This document shows positions 48,549 to 59,635 of a stretch of DNA of 64,000 nucleotides, one piece after another. This DNA comes from Cordia subcordata (Eukaryota > Streptophyta > Magnoliopsida > Boraginales > Cordiaceae): assembly GCA_028554755.1 (NCBI GenBank), contig JAPTOF010000010.1:9026001-9090000 (forward strand), in the 5' to 3' direction. Position 1 is the stretch's first letter, and the number at the start of each line of letters is the position of its first letter. The notes beneath the pieces are model-generated. The model saw only the letters and a list, made by a program, of their open reading frames with translations, was not told the DNA's origin and made no database searches. Position numbers and translations under genes: made by a program.

Positions 48549-50666
48549 TCTATACTATATATATAAAGTTCTACTCAAGAGAATTTAGGAACCCCTTGAA
48601 TGCCATATAAGCTCCTCTTTAGATGCCATATAAACTTCTTTTTGGATGCCACACAAGCTCCACTTTAAAAGCCACATAAGTGTCTCTTTAAATATCATAT
48701 AAGTTTCTCTTTAAATACCACATAAGTTTATAAAAGAGAGAGTACTTTTGTAATTATTATCAATATTTAAATATAAAAAAAGATTATTACGTCATTTAAA
48801 TTTTATATTAAAGATGGTATAATAGTTGAAATATTATATAAAGAATTGAATCCAATTAGGGGATGACATATAAACCAAGCAATAACGAAAAATATCCTTT
48901 TTTTGAATCATTCAATTTTGTATGGGTTTTAGATTATTATAAATACATTTATATCTATATATCTATTTATATTATTTATATAAAGTTATACATCAAGTAA
49001 AGTTAAGTAATTTTGAATGCCACATAAGCTCCTCCTATACATAAGTTCCTATTTAGATGCCATATATGATCTTCCTTATATGCCACATAAACTCTTCTTA
49101 CAGTATCACATAAGCTCACAAATATAGTACTTTTACAAGTGTGATTTGCAAAATGCAATTGTCATCAATATTCCATTTTTTTAAGACTATTACATCATTT
49201 AAGTTACATATTAAACATGATAAAATAGTTGATTAATATAATTAAATGAAAAGAAAGAGAACAAAAAAAAAAGAAGAAATCTATATAATATCTATATCTA
49301 TATACCTATATATGTACTCTTGCAAGTGTGATTTGCAAAATGCAAAAGTCATCAATATTCAATTTTTTTTAAAAAATTATTATATCATTTAAGTTACATA
49401 TTAAATATGATAAAATAGTTGATTAACATAGTCAAACAAAAAGAAAGAGAACAAAAAAAAAAAGAAGTATATATAATAGTTATAAAGTTATATCTCATAT
49501 TTTTTTAATGTTATAGGCTTATCACATTCATGTTTTAAGCGGTGCTACATGTCATGTTTTTATAATTCATTTTTTTTAATTTATTTATGAAATAATTACC
49601 ACTTAATACAAAAAAAAAATTGCTACAATTTCCACTATTTTCTTCTTTCTTTTTTCCCAAATTAATTGTCATTGTTTCAAAATATCTAAATCAATTTCAA
49701 TTATCATAAAAAATATTCAATTTAATTTCTATTGTTAAATTTTTAATAATATATCACTTAAATAATGTAACACAATTATCTTCTCTATCTTCTCTAATTT
49801 AAATATTTATTAAATAAAATATGTGAAGATTCTCAAGTCATTATAAAAAAATAATTCATACATCATATCAAATTTAAAGAATTTTTATAGAAATGTATAA
49901 TACAAACAAAAAGTTTTAATAGATCCATGCACTTTGGAAATCTAATGATTACACATGACTATTTATTACATCCAAAATTATATCAAAGTAAGTCCTAAAT
50001 CTATTATTTATACGATATATAATCTATAATCTATAATATTATATATCTTGAAAATGAATGAGAAAATCTTATTATTATTTTGATACCTTTGGCCTCCTTA
50101 TTAACTTGGATATGAATTCCAAAGGATTAAGAGACTTTTGAAATTTTTCCATAATCTTGGATTATTATTTTAAGATTTTACAACTCTTCAAATTCAATTA
50201 TGAATGTTATATTGAAGGCTTGATATCTTTTATTACCTATATATAGTGGTTTTTAGCTAGGTATACAATACACCAAGAAGCATGTAGTTAGTTAGAACAT
50301 ATGTTTTGTATAGTTAGCATTTGTACTTTCATATAATAAAGAGAGTTCAGATATTCAGAATATCAGGATTTATTTAAGCAAATTATTTGAGATTATGCAA
50401 AAACCATTCAAGAGAGCGTCTTAGAGAATTTGAAGTTGGAGACACTTGTTGTAAATATTGTAAAATTTTTCTATTTAAACTATTTCAAATTTCGTTACGT
50501 GATCAAATATTTTTGAATTTTTGAGAATTATGCTCTTCTCTCAAAATAAAAAATAAAATTATAAGATTGATATATGTGGAGCATTTTGAGAATATGTTCT
50601 TTTCTCAAATTAAAAAATAAAATTCAAAGATTGATCCGTGCGAAGCACGGATCACGAGATATCTAG
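48549..50666 (+). mobile_element. Non-autonomous Helitron, 2.1 kb
   Basis: Starts TCTATACTATATATATAAAG after an A (48549) and ends CTAG before a T (50663-50666). The 3' hairpin GATCCGTGC-GAA-GCACGGATC (50633-50653) has a perfect 9-bp stem ten bases before CTAG. Termini resemble the shorter Helitrons at 8761 and 15267 but the interior differs. No Rep/helicase ORF. The interior includes repeated 'CACATAAG(C/T)TCCTCTT'-like words (48600-48720, 49020-49100) and a ~150-bp direct duplication. Confidence 0.9.
49118..49466 (+). repeat. Direct duplication inside the 2.1-kb Helitron
   Basis: Segments 49127-49276 and 49314-49467 share GTACTTTTGCAAGTGTGATT-like starts, then TTGCAAAATGCAA, CATCATTTAAGTTACATATTAAA, GATAAAATAGTTGATTAA and AAAGAAAGAGAACAAAAAAA in the same order. 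It is an internal tandem duplication with a ~185-bp period. Confidence 0.8.
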
Positions 50667-51779
50667 TAATATATAGTTTCATAATAATTAAAATAGAATC
50701 CATGTTGCCTCTTCTTTTCCATCCCATTAAGATTCATGTATCGCAGCCACGTCTAGACCAATCAAGCCGTCTACTATAGATTGTTATAAACGGTAATCGT
50801 TCGTTGTATGTTTTTCGGTTTTTACTTTATTTTAAAAACTTAAAAATATCTCGCATATTTTAAAAGTAATACTTTGTACACGTGTCATATGTCTGAAAAT
50901 AATGAATTATATTGGACGCTAAATTGTAATTGGTGGGCCCCATCACGCTTAACGCTAATATATATATATATTTTTTTTTATAAAAAAAAAATAGAGCCAA
51001 TTCAAATGAGCCCATAAACCTTCACGTCCTCAGCCAATTCAACACCATTACAGAAGCCCAAAAACAACAATGATTTCTTCTACGAAAATCATTCCGTGAA
51101 AAATCAATTGCGTTAATGATTCTGTAATGAAGTGTTACTTTGAATAGTGCTGGAATCATCATCATCATTATTTAAAATAGAGAAGAATCTACTGCACTAT
51201 ACGGCTATCAAGTTTCGTGTTAATATCGGCTTTGCTATTCTTTTGCCACGTGTCATGTTTTCTGCACATCTTTTTAAAAAAGAAAAAAACGAAATATTTT
51301 TTTTAAAAAAAGAAAAAGACAAATCTATTATCTTTAAAGGAATAACAAAAAGCACCACGTGTCAACATATTATAATTTCTACAAAAATTATGAAAAAATA
51401 ATTCCCACAAAGAAAGAATCCAAACTGAAAGAACCAAACTAATCCGTTGATTTCTTATCAATTTTGAAATAATTAGACTTATCTAACTTTGAAATAATTC
51501 ACACTTATTTAACTTTGAAATAATTTAAAAGAAAAACCAGGGATGCGATATGTCATTGTATCATAATTTCTTCAAAAAAATTAAAGAAAAAGTTTCTTAA
51601 AACAATGTAATTTTTGAACATGCATTACTTATCCCAATCTTCTCCGATAAAGTTTGCTTTAGGAAGAACAAACATAAACAGTCATCATAACAATTTTTTT
51701 TTTTTTTAAAAAAAAGACATTGGATACTGATAACGCACATATATTCTATGATTATCTTTTCATTTATTTGTCATAATGC
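50667..51779. other. Intergenic stretch, no gene seen
   Basis: AT-rich, with A-rich tracts (51280-51320, 51700-51715). The 84-codon frame at 51147-51401 (+) is Lys/Phe-rich low complexity. CCACGTGTCA words at 51246 and 51355 are G-box-like but have no gene nearby to regulate. Confidence 0.55.
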
Positions 51780-52755
51780 TGAGAACACTTTAGGACTCTT
51801 GTCATGTACATATAGTAGTGTATTGTGTTCTATTTATACTGTAATACTTTGGTGAATGAAAAATATAGAGAAACACTTCTCTTGTTACTCTTTTATGGTA
51901 TCAGAGTATACAATACTAGTCAATTTCTTGTCATTACTTCATGGCCACTGCTACATCTTTCTTTACCTTCATTTAACGTCAAAATCTATGTTACCGCCAC
52001 CCTCGATTATACAAATTACTTGACTTGGAAGGACCAAATCACTACATTGTTTTTGTTCAATGGTGTGATAGGTTATATATATGGCATGTTGCCTACACCA
52101 ACACAATCAAAACCAACCACATATGCTTCCAAAGTTGCATCAGCTACCGCTACTTCAACCATAGAGTCTCCTTCTACTCCACCAACAAAAGCTGCTAGGG
52201 CGGCTTCGTCTTTGGTGTCAACTTTTCAATTGAAGACTGGACACGTTTTGATATGTTTGTCAAATCATGTATCACTGCTACTCTATCTGAAACATTCGCT
52301 CATCAGGCACTTGGCCGTGCAACGGCTGGAGATCTCTGGCTCTTTTTAGAATAATCTTTCATCCAACAATCGGTGGCCAGGAAATCTCTACTTCGTGCTC
52401 AACTGCGCAATACCAAGAAAGGTACGAAATCCGCTACAGAATATCTTCAAGTCATTCATTCATGTGCTATTGCTCTTCAAGTGATTGGAGATCCTCTTAG
52501 AGATACAAATTTGGTGCTTGCAACACTTGATGGATTACCACGGGAATATTGATCATTTGTCACCTCTGTCGAACATATTTTTCTAGCTGTGACACTGTGA
52601 CATTTAGTGATCTCCGTGCGAAGTTGTTGGTTTATGAATAGCGCTTGCTTACGGATATTGATTCTACCGAAGGTGATTCGAATTCAACAGCAGCTCTTGT
52701 GACGCAAGTTAAACAGTCACATCTACCTGATCATGTTCGAGTGTCACTAAGAATC
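51780..52755 (+). pseudogene. Ty1/Copia retrotransposon remnant: LTR end, PBS and gag
   Basis: Probable LTR end (51800-51895), then primer-binding site TGGTATCAGAG (51896-51906, complementary to initiator Met-tRNA). Degraded gag follows: NYLTWKDQITTLFLFNGVIG with YIYGMLPTPTQSKPTT (51825-52349 frame); after a shift EDWTRFDMFVKSCITATLSE, ALGRATAGDLWLFLE, stop, then RAQLRNTKKGTKSATEYLQV, IHSCAIALQVIGDPLRD, LVLATLDGLPREY, stop, and DLRAKLLVYE. This is the Copia gag UBN2-type region. Protease, integrase and RT are absent and no 3' LTR is seen before 53000. Confidence 0.88.
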
Positions 52756-53177
52756 TAATGCACGAGTTACATAACAAAGGCACTACATATATATCGGCAT
52801 TCAATTGAGTGGGACATACTCTAAATAAATAATCCAATTTCTATTGTCATCCAATTTTGAATAAGATATTGACTTTTGTGTTTTTTGTGTTTTTAATAAT
52901 ATGTAACTATTTTAGAGTCATTGTCACAAAACATTTTTAACGTTACTAAATTTTATACTCTCAAATATATTACAAATATCCAAATTTTTTCTAATTACTT
53001 TTGTATTTTAAAAGATAAACTTAAATGTCACTACTCCAATACAATCAATATAAAAAAAATGAAATGACAAAAAAGTATCTCTTAAACTTGGCCCTTTCTT
53101 CTATATAATCTAAAAATTAGACTTTAAGAATATAAATCTATACGTTTGAAAATGCAAAGGTGTTATGGTGTAACTCA
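52756..53177. other. Intergenic stretch, no gene seen
   Basis: AT-rich, no coding or repeat structure recognised. Confidence 0.6.
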
Positions 53178-53969
53178 GGGCTTCATTTGTTTGCAGGAAA
53201 CAACTTGCTAGGGGAAATTTCCATAGGAAAATGTTTTTTTTTTTTCAAAAAACATAATATTTTTTGGTATTTGGTTGTCACACTACAACACATTTTCTGC
53301 TATTTGTTGTGATGCTTGGAAAACATTTTCAATAAAGGAAATACATTTTACTATTAGAAACATATTATTTAAACTCAAAAATAAGTATAAAATAAAAAAT
53401 TAAAATATAACATAAAATTAAAATTAAAATTAAAAATTAAGAATTAAAATCTAAAATAAAAAAATTGAAATTAAAAATTAAAAATTGCTTTATATTTTTA
53501 CTTTTAAAAAATCATTGTTTTGTTTCCTATTTTTTATTTTTATTTTTATTTTTTAATCTTTAATTTTTAATTTTAATTTTTTTATTTTTTAACTATTTAT
53601 TTTTCAAGTTTAATTATTTTAATTTTTCAAGTTTTAAATTTTAAATTTTTTATTTTTATAATTTTTTTAAATTATTAATTTTATTATTATTAATTTTTTT
53701 TTTTTAAGGATTAGAGGTATGGTGGGGTAGGGTTGGGGAGCGGGGCGGAGAGATAGCTAGGTCTAGTAGAAGAGAAATAGAGGGAGTTAATGTTGCAAGA
53801 AATGTTTTCTTTTCTCTGAACACCAAAAAGCATTTTCCTCCATCTATTACCAAAGTTTTCTGTTAACCAGAAAATATTTTTTAGTTGACTTATTTTTCAG
53901 TATTATCAAACACTAAAAAATCAAAAAAGTATTTTTTGGAAAAGTATTTTCCTACAAATAAGCGGAGTC
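53178..53969. mobile_element. MITE-like element with diverged inverted termini
   Basis: The left end GGGCTTCATTTGTTTGCAGG(AAA) and the reverse-complemented right end GACTCCGCTTATTTGTAGG(AAA) match over ~22 bp with differences. Inner blocks GGAAAATG / CATTTTCC and AAAACATTTTC / GAAAATATTTT continue the symmetry. The centre (53390-53710) is A/T low-complexity that is itself partly inverted (AAATTAAAA / TTTTAATTT). No ORF; target duplication not clear. Confidence 0.6.
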
Positions 53970-54112
53970 TAAGTAAACAGAAATCACTTTACATTCAAAT
54001 CTCAAGTAACCTTCGCAAGTTGTGTGTCTTGACTTCAGTTCTACTCTAGCTACAATGGATAAAAATGGCAAGTAAGTCAAGGCACATGTATTGACGATTC
54101 CAGCACTTCTTA

Positions 54113-54231
54113 GAAGGTGTCTGGCTTTGCTTATTTTAGGTGCTTATAAGCACTTAAAAAAAACATTCTCTTCATAGTTTTTTACTATTTAAGTTCTCAT
54201 AAGCATCAAATAAGCAAAGTCAAACACCCTC
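54113..54231. mobile_element. Tourist-like (PIF/Harbinger) MITE with TTA duplication
   Basis: 119 bp. TTA at 54110-54112 and 54232-54234. TIRs GAAGGTGTCTGGCTTTGCTT(ATT) and, reverse-complemented, GAGGGTGTTTGACTTTGCTT(ATT), continuing with GGTGCTTATAAGCACTTAA / GATGCTTATGAGAACTTAA. Almost fully palindromic. The related block at 26330-26420 lacks the insertion (CAGCACTTATTTC...), which supports the boundaries. Confidence 0.88.
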
Positions 54232-54699
54232 TTAGCACGTGTTTGTCCAAATTCCAAATCAAATTGCAAGCAGATTGTGATTGATTGATTAGTATAACTC
54301 AGACTTGTAACTAGATGAAATTTTAATGTCACTGCCCAATTAAGTAAGGCTCTTTATAGCCTAATTACAAAATTTCAGCAGTTGATCTATAAAATTTTGG
54401 GTAAAATATAATTGAATTATAAAATCTGTTAATTATTTAACTTTATATTTAAAGAGTTAAATTTTCAATTGTTTTAGAACAATATTGAATTTTTAAAAAT
54501 ATTTACCTTTTTTTTTAGTGCTTAGTTCAACGATCATATCTATGAAAGTGTGACCCATCCCGGAGTCACCCAATGACTCATTCAACTCTCGTACACAACT
54601 CATGTCGCTGATTCAATCAGCTCGAGGTCAAATCACTATTTCATGAAAATTACTTTCTTCAAAATTGGGTCACAAGAAAAAGAACATGTTAGAATATAT

Positions 54700-55445
54700 T
54701 CGTCCCTCACATAAAAAAATTTATGAATATCAAGATCACCTTATAAGATCCTGAACGAGTGGGATGGAGGTAGTTTAATTAGTTGAGATTATTTCTCGAA
54801 GAGTGAATTTTAAGTTCAAATCCCAAGGGAGATGGGGGTTAGGTTGGGAGCGGGGGAATTATTTTCTTTTTGAAAAAAAGAGATCATGGACTAGTTTACT
54901 TTGCAGCAATTGATTTTGGATGAAACCCCATAGTTCTTAACACAAATTAGGATTTCAATTCATGACTTCAAGTCTTGCTATTATTTATTTATAAAAATTC
55001 GGGCACATATGAAGCGCAATTAAAACCATATATCTAGCTTACACTGTTACACATGAAAAGCATGTTGAATATAATTAATTAAATGAATCCTCTTTTAATA
55101 ACTTAATTATTCAAATGAGACAGTGGCTTAATATATTAAATGAATTGATGATAAGTTTCTAGCAAACTTCCTATTTTCTTTGTTAATACAATAATACAGT
55201 AATATCATCTCTATAAGTTTAAACTTCCTATTTTCCAACTCCAACTGTCATCAATAAACTGGAAAGCAACCGCCGCGACATGCATGACAAGTTACTAATC
55301 CTTCAAAGGTTTGAACCTTATCAACCCCAAACGTAAAAGAATGCACTACACCCATGGACTTCATTCTTCTATTTGGGATGAACCAATCGTAAAATTAAGA
55401 AAATTTGTATGAGGGCAAGGTCCATTATAAAAGAGGAGCAACTCT
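54700..55445 (+). repeat. Segmental tandem duplication, unit 1
   Basis: Matches unit 3 (62123-62247 plus 62873-63245): ATCACCTTATAAGA.C, GATGAAACCCCAT, CTTGCTATTAT(T/C)TATTTAT, then the shared block from 55150 (AGTTTCTAGCAAACTTCCT ... CATGCATGACAAGTTACTA ... ATGGACTTCATTCTTCT ... GGGATGAACCAATC ... GGGCAAGGTCCATTA ... ACTCTC). That second block is also present as unit 2 (58889-59200). Confidence 0.85.
54760..54880 (+). mobile_element. tRNA-derived SINE with poly(A) and 14-bp TSD
   Basis: 121-bp insertion absent from the matching place in unit 3 (62140-62160). TAGTTTAATTAGTTGAGATT at its start resembles a tRNA A-box region, and AAGTTCAAATCCC (54812-54824) a B box (GGTTCGAATCC). It ends TGAAAAAAAG. 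Flanks AGATCCTGAACGAG (54746-54759) and AGATCATGGACTAG (54881-54894) are a 14-bp duplication with three mismatches. Confidence 0.72.
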
Positions 55446-57023
55446 CGAAAAATTAAGTTTATTAAAATAAGCTCATATCAGACACAGTATAAGTGCATTG
55501 TTATATGATCATATTTACGCATATGTATATTCCTGTATATTGTTATATTACATTTTTTCTATATTAAAAAATCACCGTATTCAAATTTATCATATAAGAT
55601 TTTGAGCCATTCTTGTCATTAACTAATTGATTTTTGAGATCAAACCTTAGTTATTCTTAATATGGTACCAAAGCTGAGCCCTTGGTACTAAAGACCTAGT
55701 GGTCAAGTAGTATGTCTCTCACCTTTAATGTGAGTAAGTCCAAAAATCAATCTTGTTAGGTACATATTATAATTGTCCTTTGGTCTCCTTTAAAGTAAAA
55801 AAGTTGAGCCATTGGTCTAGTCTTCATTCTGCACGTATTCATCCATGCATGACTCATATCTCTATTGGGTCTTCCACATGATAACCATCCTTGCAACCAA
55901 CTTAGCAAAGTTGCATCTCATCTATTCACATGGTGACCCATTCCTATAAATAGCAAACCCATCAAAGTTGCGTCTATTCAATTTTCAAGTTATGCAGGCA
56001 CAATTTCATGTCACATGTCTAATTCATCAGTTCATCTTGCCCAAGCTACATCTGATCATTATTGAAGTGTTGAAGACACTGTTCTAAGTTACACATAGGG
56101 GAGGGCGCTTACAACACATTCTTTTCCCACTGAAAAATAATTGTATTCAAGTTTATCATATAAGGTCATAGTACAATACTCCTCTTATTCACCAATTATT
56201 TTTTGGATAGAATCTTGATTGATTCTTAACAGTTAACATATATTACATAGAAGGAGATAAGGATATGATAGAGAAAGACACAGAATTGGAGTGGTTTTCT
56301 GAAGGGTAAAGGGTTGTATCCTTCTACCATAAGGAGATAAGGTTATGATAGAGAAAGACAGAGAAATGGAGTGGTTTTCTAAAGGGTAAAAGGTTGTATC
56401 CTTCTACCATTTATCTAAAGTGTGTTGGTGAATTTCTTGTATTTTAAAACCCTTCATAGTCCCTCGTATTGATTTCAGAAACTAAGCATGAAATTCTTTG
56501 AAAAAGGGAGACGTATGTAATGTTTTAAAGGGAAATAAGAGGGATTATGTTGGAGTTTTAATAACATAGGGAGATTCGGTGCATTTTAGGCAAACTATAA
56601 AACTATAAAGGAGACTGGATCTATATTACCCTTTTCTAAATATAACTTAATATAATATATGGACAATTACCTCTACGGATGACCGTATTAAATAGGCAAT
56701 TAAATCTCTGCTCTTATTTATGGGGTTTTTACTTACATATTAAGGGTGAAGGTCTCAGCGACGATGTGGCTAACCTTAATTTATTATCTTGATTTGGAAA
56801 CTTAGGCTGGAATGCGTTTTCGAGTCATGGTGTTTGATCGTGCTCGGAACTTTTCAAAGCTCATTTTCTTTTTCCTTAATATATATGTTGAAAGAGAAGA
56901 AAGGATGACATATACTAAAAAAAAAAAAAAAAATCCTCTATGATAATTAAATGAGTGTTTAGAACTTCAATTTGACGTATATTTACAAAATCAAGTAGCC
57001 TCAAAAGTCATTTAGTAAACAAC
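55446..57023. other. Region between duplication units 1 and 2
   Basis: No gene. Contains a tRNA-like phrase (55691-55745: CCTAGTGGTCAAGTAGT...) that may be an old SINE head, the 80-bp tandem duplication at 56251, and AT-rich sequence. Confidence 0.5.
56251..56410 (+). repeat. Two-copy 80-bp tandem duplication
   Basis: 56251-56330 and 56331-56410 are exactly 80 bp each and start AAGGAGATAAGG(A/T)TATGATA, ending TTGTATCCTTCTACCAT. They differ at only a handful of positions, so the duplication is recent compared with its surroundings. Confidence 0.93.
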
Positions 57024-57039
57024 AAAACAAGGACTTTGA

Positions 57040-57221
57040 TCGAGTCCGTGTGGCGGCAGTACTCCGCTGAAATATTGCGGGGGCTGTTGCTGGATTTCCA
57101 CGCCCGTTGGTCCTCTCCCTGGTCGGGCTGCCACTCACGCACATCCCTCGATTTACCTCCCGCTTGGTTAAGGGGCCTCTGGCCAGGTGGGAAAGGGGTT
57201 CTACTTTGGTTAACCTTTTTT
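57040..57221 (+). mobile_element. 5'-truncated Au-like SINE with T tail and perfect 16-bp TSD
   Basis: AAAACAAGGACTTTGA at 57024-57039 is repeated exactly at 57222-57237. The 182-bp insert is strikingly GC-rich. It opens TCGAGTCCGTGTGGCGGCAG, whose TCGAGTCC is the end of a tRNA B box (GGTTCGAGTCC), so the A-box head is missing. It ends GGGTTCTACTTTGGTTAACC then six T. A T-tail instead of poly(A), and the GTGGCGGCAG / GGCCAGGTGGGAAAGGGG phrases, fit the plant Au SINE family as I remember it. The - strand 119-codon frame across it is a by-product of composition. Confidence 0.85.
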
Positions 57222-57394
57222 AAAACAAGGACTTTGACTTCATAAGCAAACAAATTGAGGAATCGATTGCAACCCATTGTTCCATCCACTGTAGTATGCG
57301 TGTCGTATAGGCCACGGGACATGACATGATGTGATGATGACCCAACATCAGCGTATGACCATTCCATACTTCCTTCCAGGATTTTGAACCAAAA

Positions 57395-58781
57395 AATCTT
57401 TGGCGCTCAAAAGTTTGGATACTCAGACACAGCGTGGAAAGATAACACCCGAAACCCGATTTGGAAAACCGATAAAATCCGATCTACTGGTCCGATTTTA
57501 ACCAAAGCCGATTTCAAGTATTCGAAACTACCCGAACCGAGATACGGTTCGGGTATTCCTACCCCTACCCGAGATAGGCTTTTAGGCCTGACTTCACCCT
57601 GATCCTAAATTGAATTGTGATGAAGACATTAAACACGTTCATATTCTTGAACGGAATTTCATGTCCATGCTTAGTTCATGCATAAAGCTAAGAAACAGTT
57701 TTGAATTCGCAATTTAAAGAATAAGAGTTTTACTAAAAATAAAATTTTAAGTAATTTTTAGTATTTTTACTTTTTTTTCCCTCTAATTATTCTTGTTTGA
57801 TAAGATAGTGTTTCTTATTAGATTTTAGCTTTTTAGCTACTGTTTGTTGAATGTTAATAGTATTAACATTTTAAGTAACTTTTGCAGTTTAATTTTTCTT
57901 TTCTCTATCCTATTTAACCTTACTCTTCTTTTTTTTCTTTTTCTTTTTAAACTGGAGGCTAAGCCACTAAAACGAAACAAGTCTCGTGGATGTCACACCC
58001 TGTACATCTTCTCCCAAATTTGGCCTCAATTGCTGAGGCAGATCTTCAAAATGATGCATCCCTATAGTTGGTTGAAACCCAAAATCGACTAACCAATTTG
58101 CACTACGATTGACCTCTCGATAAATGTGCTTGATTGAAAATCCTTAGTTTCGGTTTAATATATTTTTACACTCCTCTACTAACCTTACTCTTCTCTCTAT
58201 CATATGCTTACGCCTTGGCTTTTTCTATTATTTGTTATATCCTTATGTCTTACCTTTTTCTTTTCTTTTCTTTCTATTTTTTTCTTTATTATATTTCTCT
58301 ATGGAAGAAAAAATTTTTCTTTTTATAATATTGATGAAACTATTATATCAAAAAAATTTATTTGCTATGCTTTAATAATAAATTATTATTCTATAAGCAA
58401 ATAAATTAAAAGTATATTATTTTATTTCAATAATTAATAGTAATAATAATTATAATAATTGTAACAATAATAACAATAATAAACAATATTTATATCATTT
58501 TACGTCATTCTAAAATTATCAACTAATCCAACTGATAATTTTACAAAGATATTTTTGTCACTCAAACATTTATGTGCTAACAGCTAAAAACATAATAGTT
58601 GTCAACTTTCTAAGTAACTATAAACTACTTATTAAACAGCTGATTGTGCTGCATACATCCTTCATATCAAAAGCATAAACTATAACGTCAAAGGTAATAA
58701 ATAAATAAAACAAACTTAGCTTTAGCAACTCAAATTTTTAGATGCAATGATCCTTTAGTATATAGTATCTGAATTGAGTGC
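57395..58781 (+). repeat. Segmental tandem duplication, block X copy A
   Basis: Matches copy B (59370-62122) along its length once insertions are removed: AAAATCTTTGG, GATAACACC.(G/C)AAACCCGAT, ACCAAAGCCGATTT, GGTTCGGGTATTCCTA, TTGTGATGAAGACA, CACAATTTAAAGAATAAGAG, ATTAGATTTTAGCTTT, TTTTCTATTATTTGTT, AATAATTATAA, CTTATTAAACAGCT, GATGCAATGATCCTTTA. Contains a LINE insertion at 57930-58180 that copy B lacks. No gene. Confidence 0.9.
57930..58180 (-). mobile_element. 5'-truncated LINE insertion with 14-bp TSD
   Basis: AACCTTACTCTTCT at 57916-57929 is repeated exactly at 58181-58194; copy B has it once (near 61265). Read on -, the insert ends in an A-rich tail (AAAAAGAAAAAGAAAAAAAA). Before it is the intact C-terminus of a LINE ORF2 RNase H-like domain (58131-57967): KHIYREVNRSANWLVDFGFQ, then FEDLPQQLRPNLGEDVQGV and TSTRLVSF, then TAG. 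Only the last ~250 bp were inserted, as usual for LINE retrotransposition. Confidence 0.9.
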
Positions 58782-58789
58782 TTAGGAAT

Positions 58790-58888
58790 AGAATAGAGAG
58801 TAAGATTCTCATCCCCTCTACATTTTTTATTCAGGTAATAATGTTTAGGGAGTACCACCTCCCTTTCACCAAAAAAAAAAAAAAAAAA
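58790..58888 (+). mobile_element. LINE 3' tail with poly(A)
   Basis: GAGAGTAAGATTCTCATCCC leads to GGGAGTACCACCTCCCTTTC, ACC and 18 A (58871-58888). The tail matches the one closing the LINE remnant at 47395 (GGGTACTACTCCCTTTTACCAAA), so it is the 3' end of the same LINE family. It sits at the junction between copy A and unit 2. No clear target duplication. Confidence 0.7.
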
Positions 58889-59200
58889 AGGTTTCTAGCA
58901 AACTTCCTTTAGTTACTTCAAGTTATTACATACCACTCTAACTTTTCAATATTTCTCGTGCAGTAGAGCTATCAATAAACTTGAAGACAAGTGGGCCTTG
59001 CATGACAAGTTAATGGATTTTCCAACTTGAAAGATTTGAACCTTATAAATGTAAAAGAATGTACTACACACATGGAGTTCATTCTTCATTTTGGGATGAA
59101 CCAATAAAAAATATATTCATTAAGAAAATTTATATAAGGCTAAGGGCAAGGTCCATTACAAAAAGAGGACCAACTCTCAAAACACTAGTGTTAATCAAGA
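58889..59200 (+). repeat. Segmental tandem duplication, unit 2
   Basis: Matches 55150-55445 and 62970-63245: TTTCTAGCAAACTTCCT, AATAAACTTGAAGACAA, GCATGACAAGTTA, ATGTAAAAGAATGTACTACA, GTTCATTCTTC, GGGATGAACCAA, GGCTAAGGGCAAGGTCCATT, AGAGGACCAACTCTCAAAAC. Closer to unit 3 than to unit 1. Confidence 0.9.
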
Positions 59201-59635
59201 TAAACGTTTATCACCTAAAACTATAACACAACTTAAAAAGTTCATGAAAAGATTCAACAAACAAAACAAAACAAAAAAAAAAAAAAGAAAAAGAGGAAAA
59301 AGCAAGCAAGCAAGCAATATGTACAACACTAAATTGAAACAAGTCCGTCTAGAGGATCAGGCTGACCCTAAAAATCTTTGGTCTCAAAGTTTGGATATTC
59401 AGATACAGCGTGAAAAGATAACACCCCAAACCCGATTAGGAACACCGATAAAATCCAATCTTTTGGTCCGATTTTAACCAAAGCCGATTTTAAATATTTG
59501 AAACGACCTGAACCGAGATAGGGTTCGGGTATTCCTATCCCTACCCTAAATTAAATTGTGATGAAGACAATAAGCACGTTCATATTCTTGAATGGAATTT
59601 TATGTCTATGCTTCAAAGTTCATACATAAAGCCAA

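Noticed and set aside
55680..55760. tRNA-like phrase (CCTAGTGGTCAAGTAGT) as a tRNA gene or SINE
   Set aside because: No B box in place, no cloverleaf and no target duplication; at best a remote SINE remnant.
57008..57367. 119-codon - frame as a gene
   Set aside because: Most of it lies in a SINE insert bounded by a 16-bp duplication; no domain or splice context.
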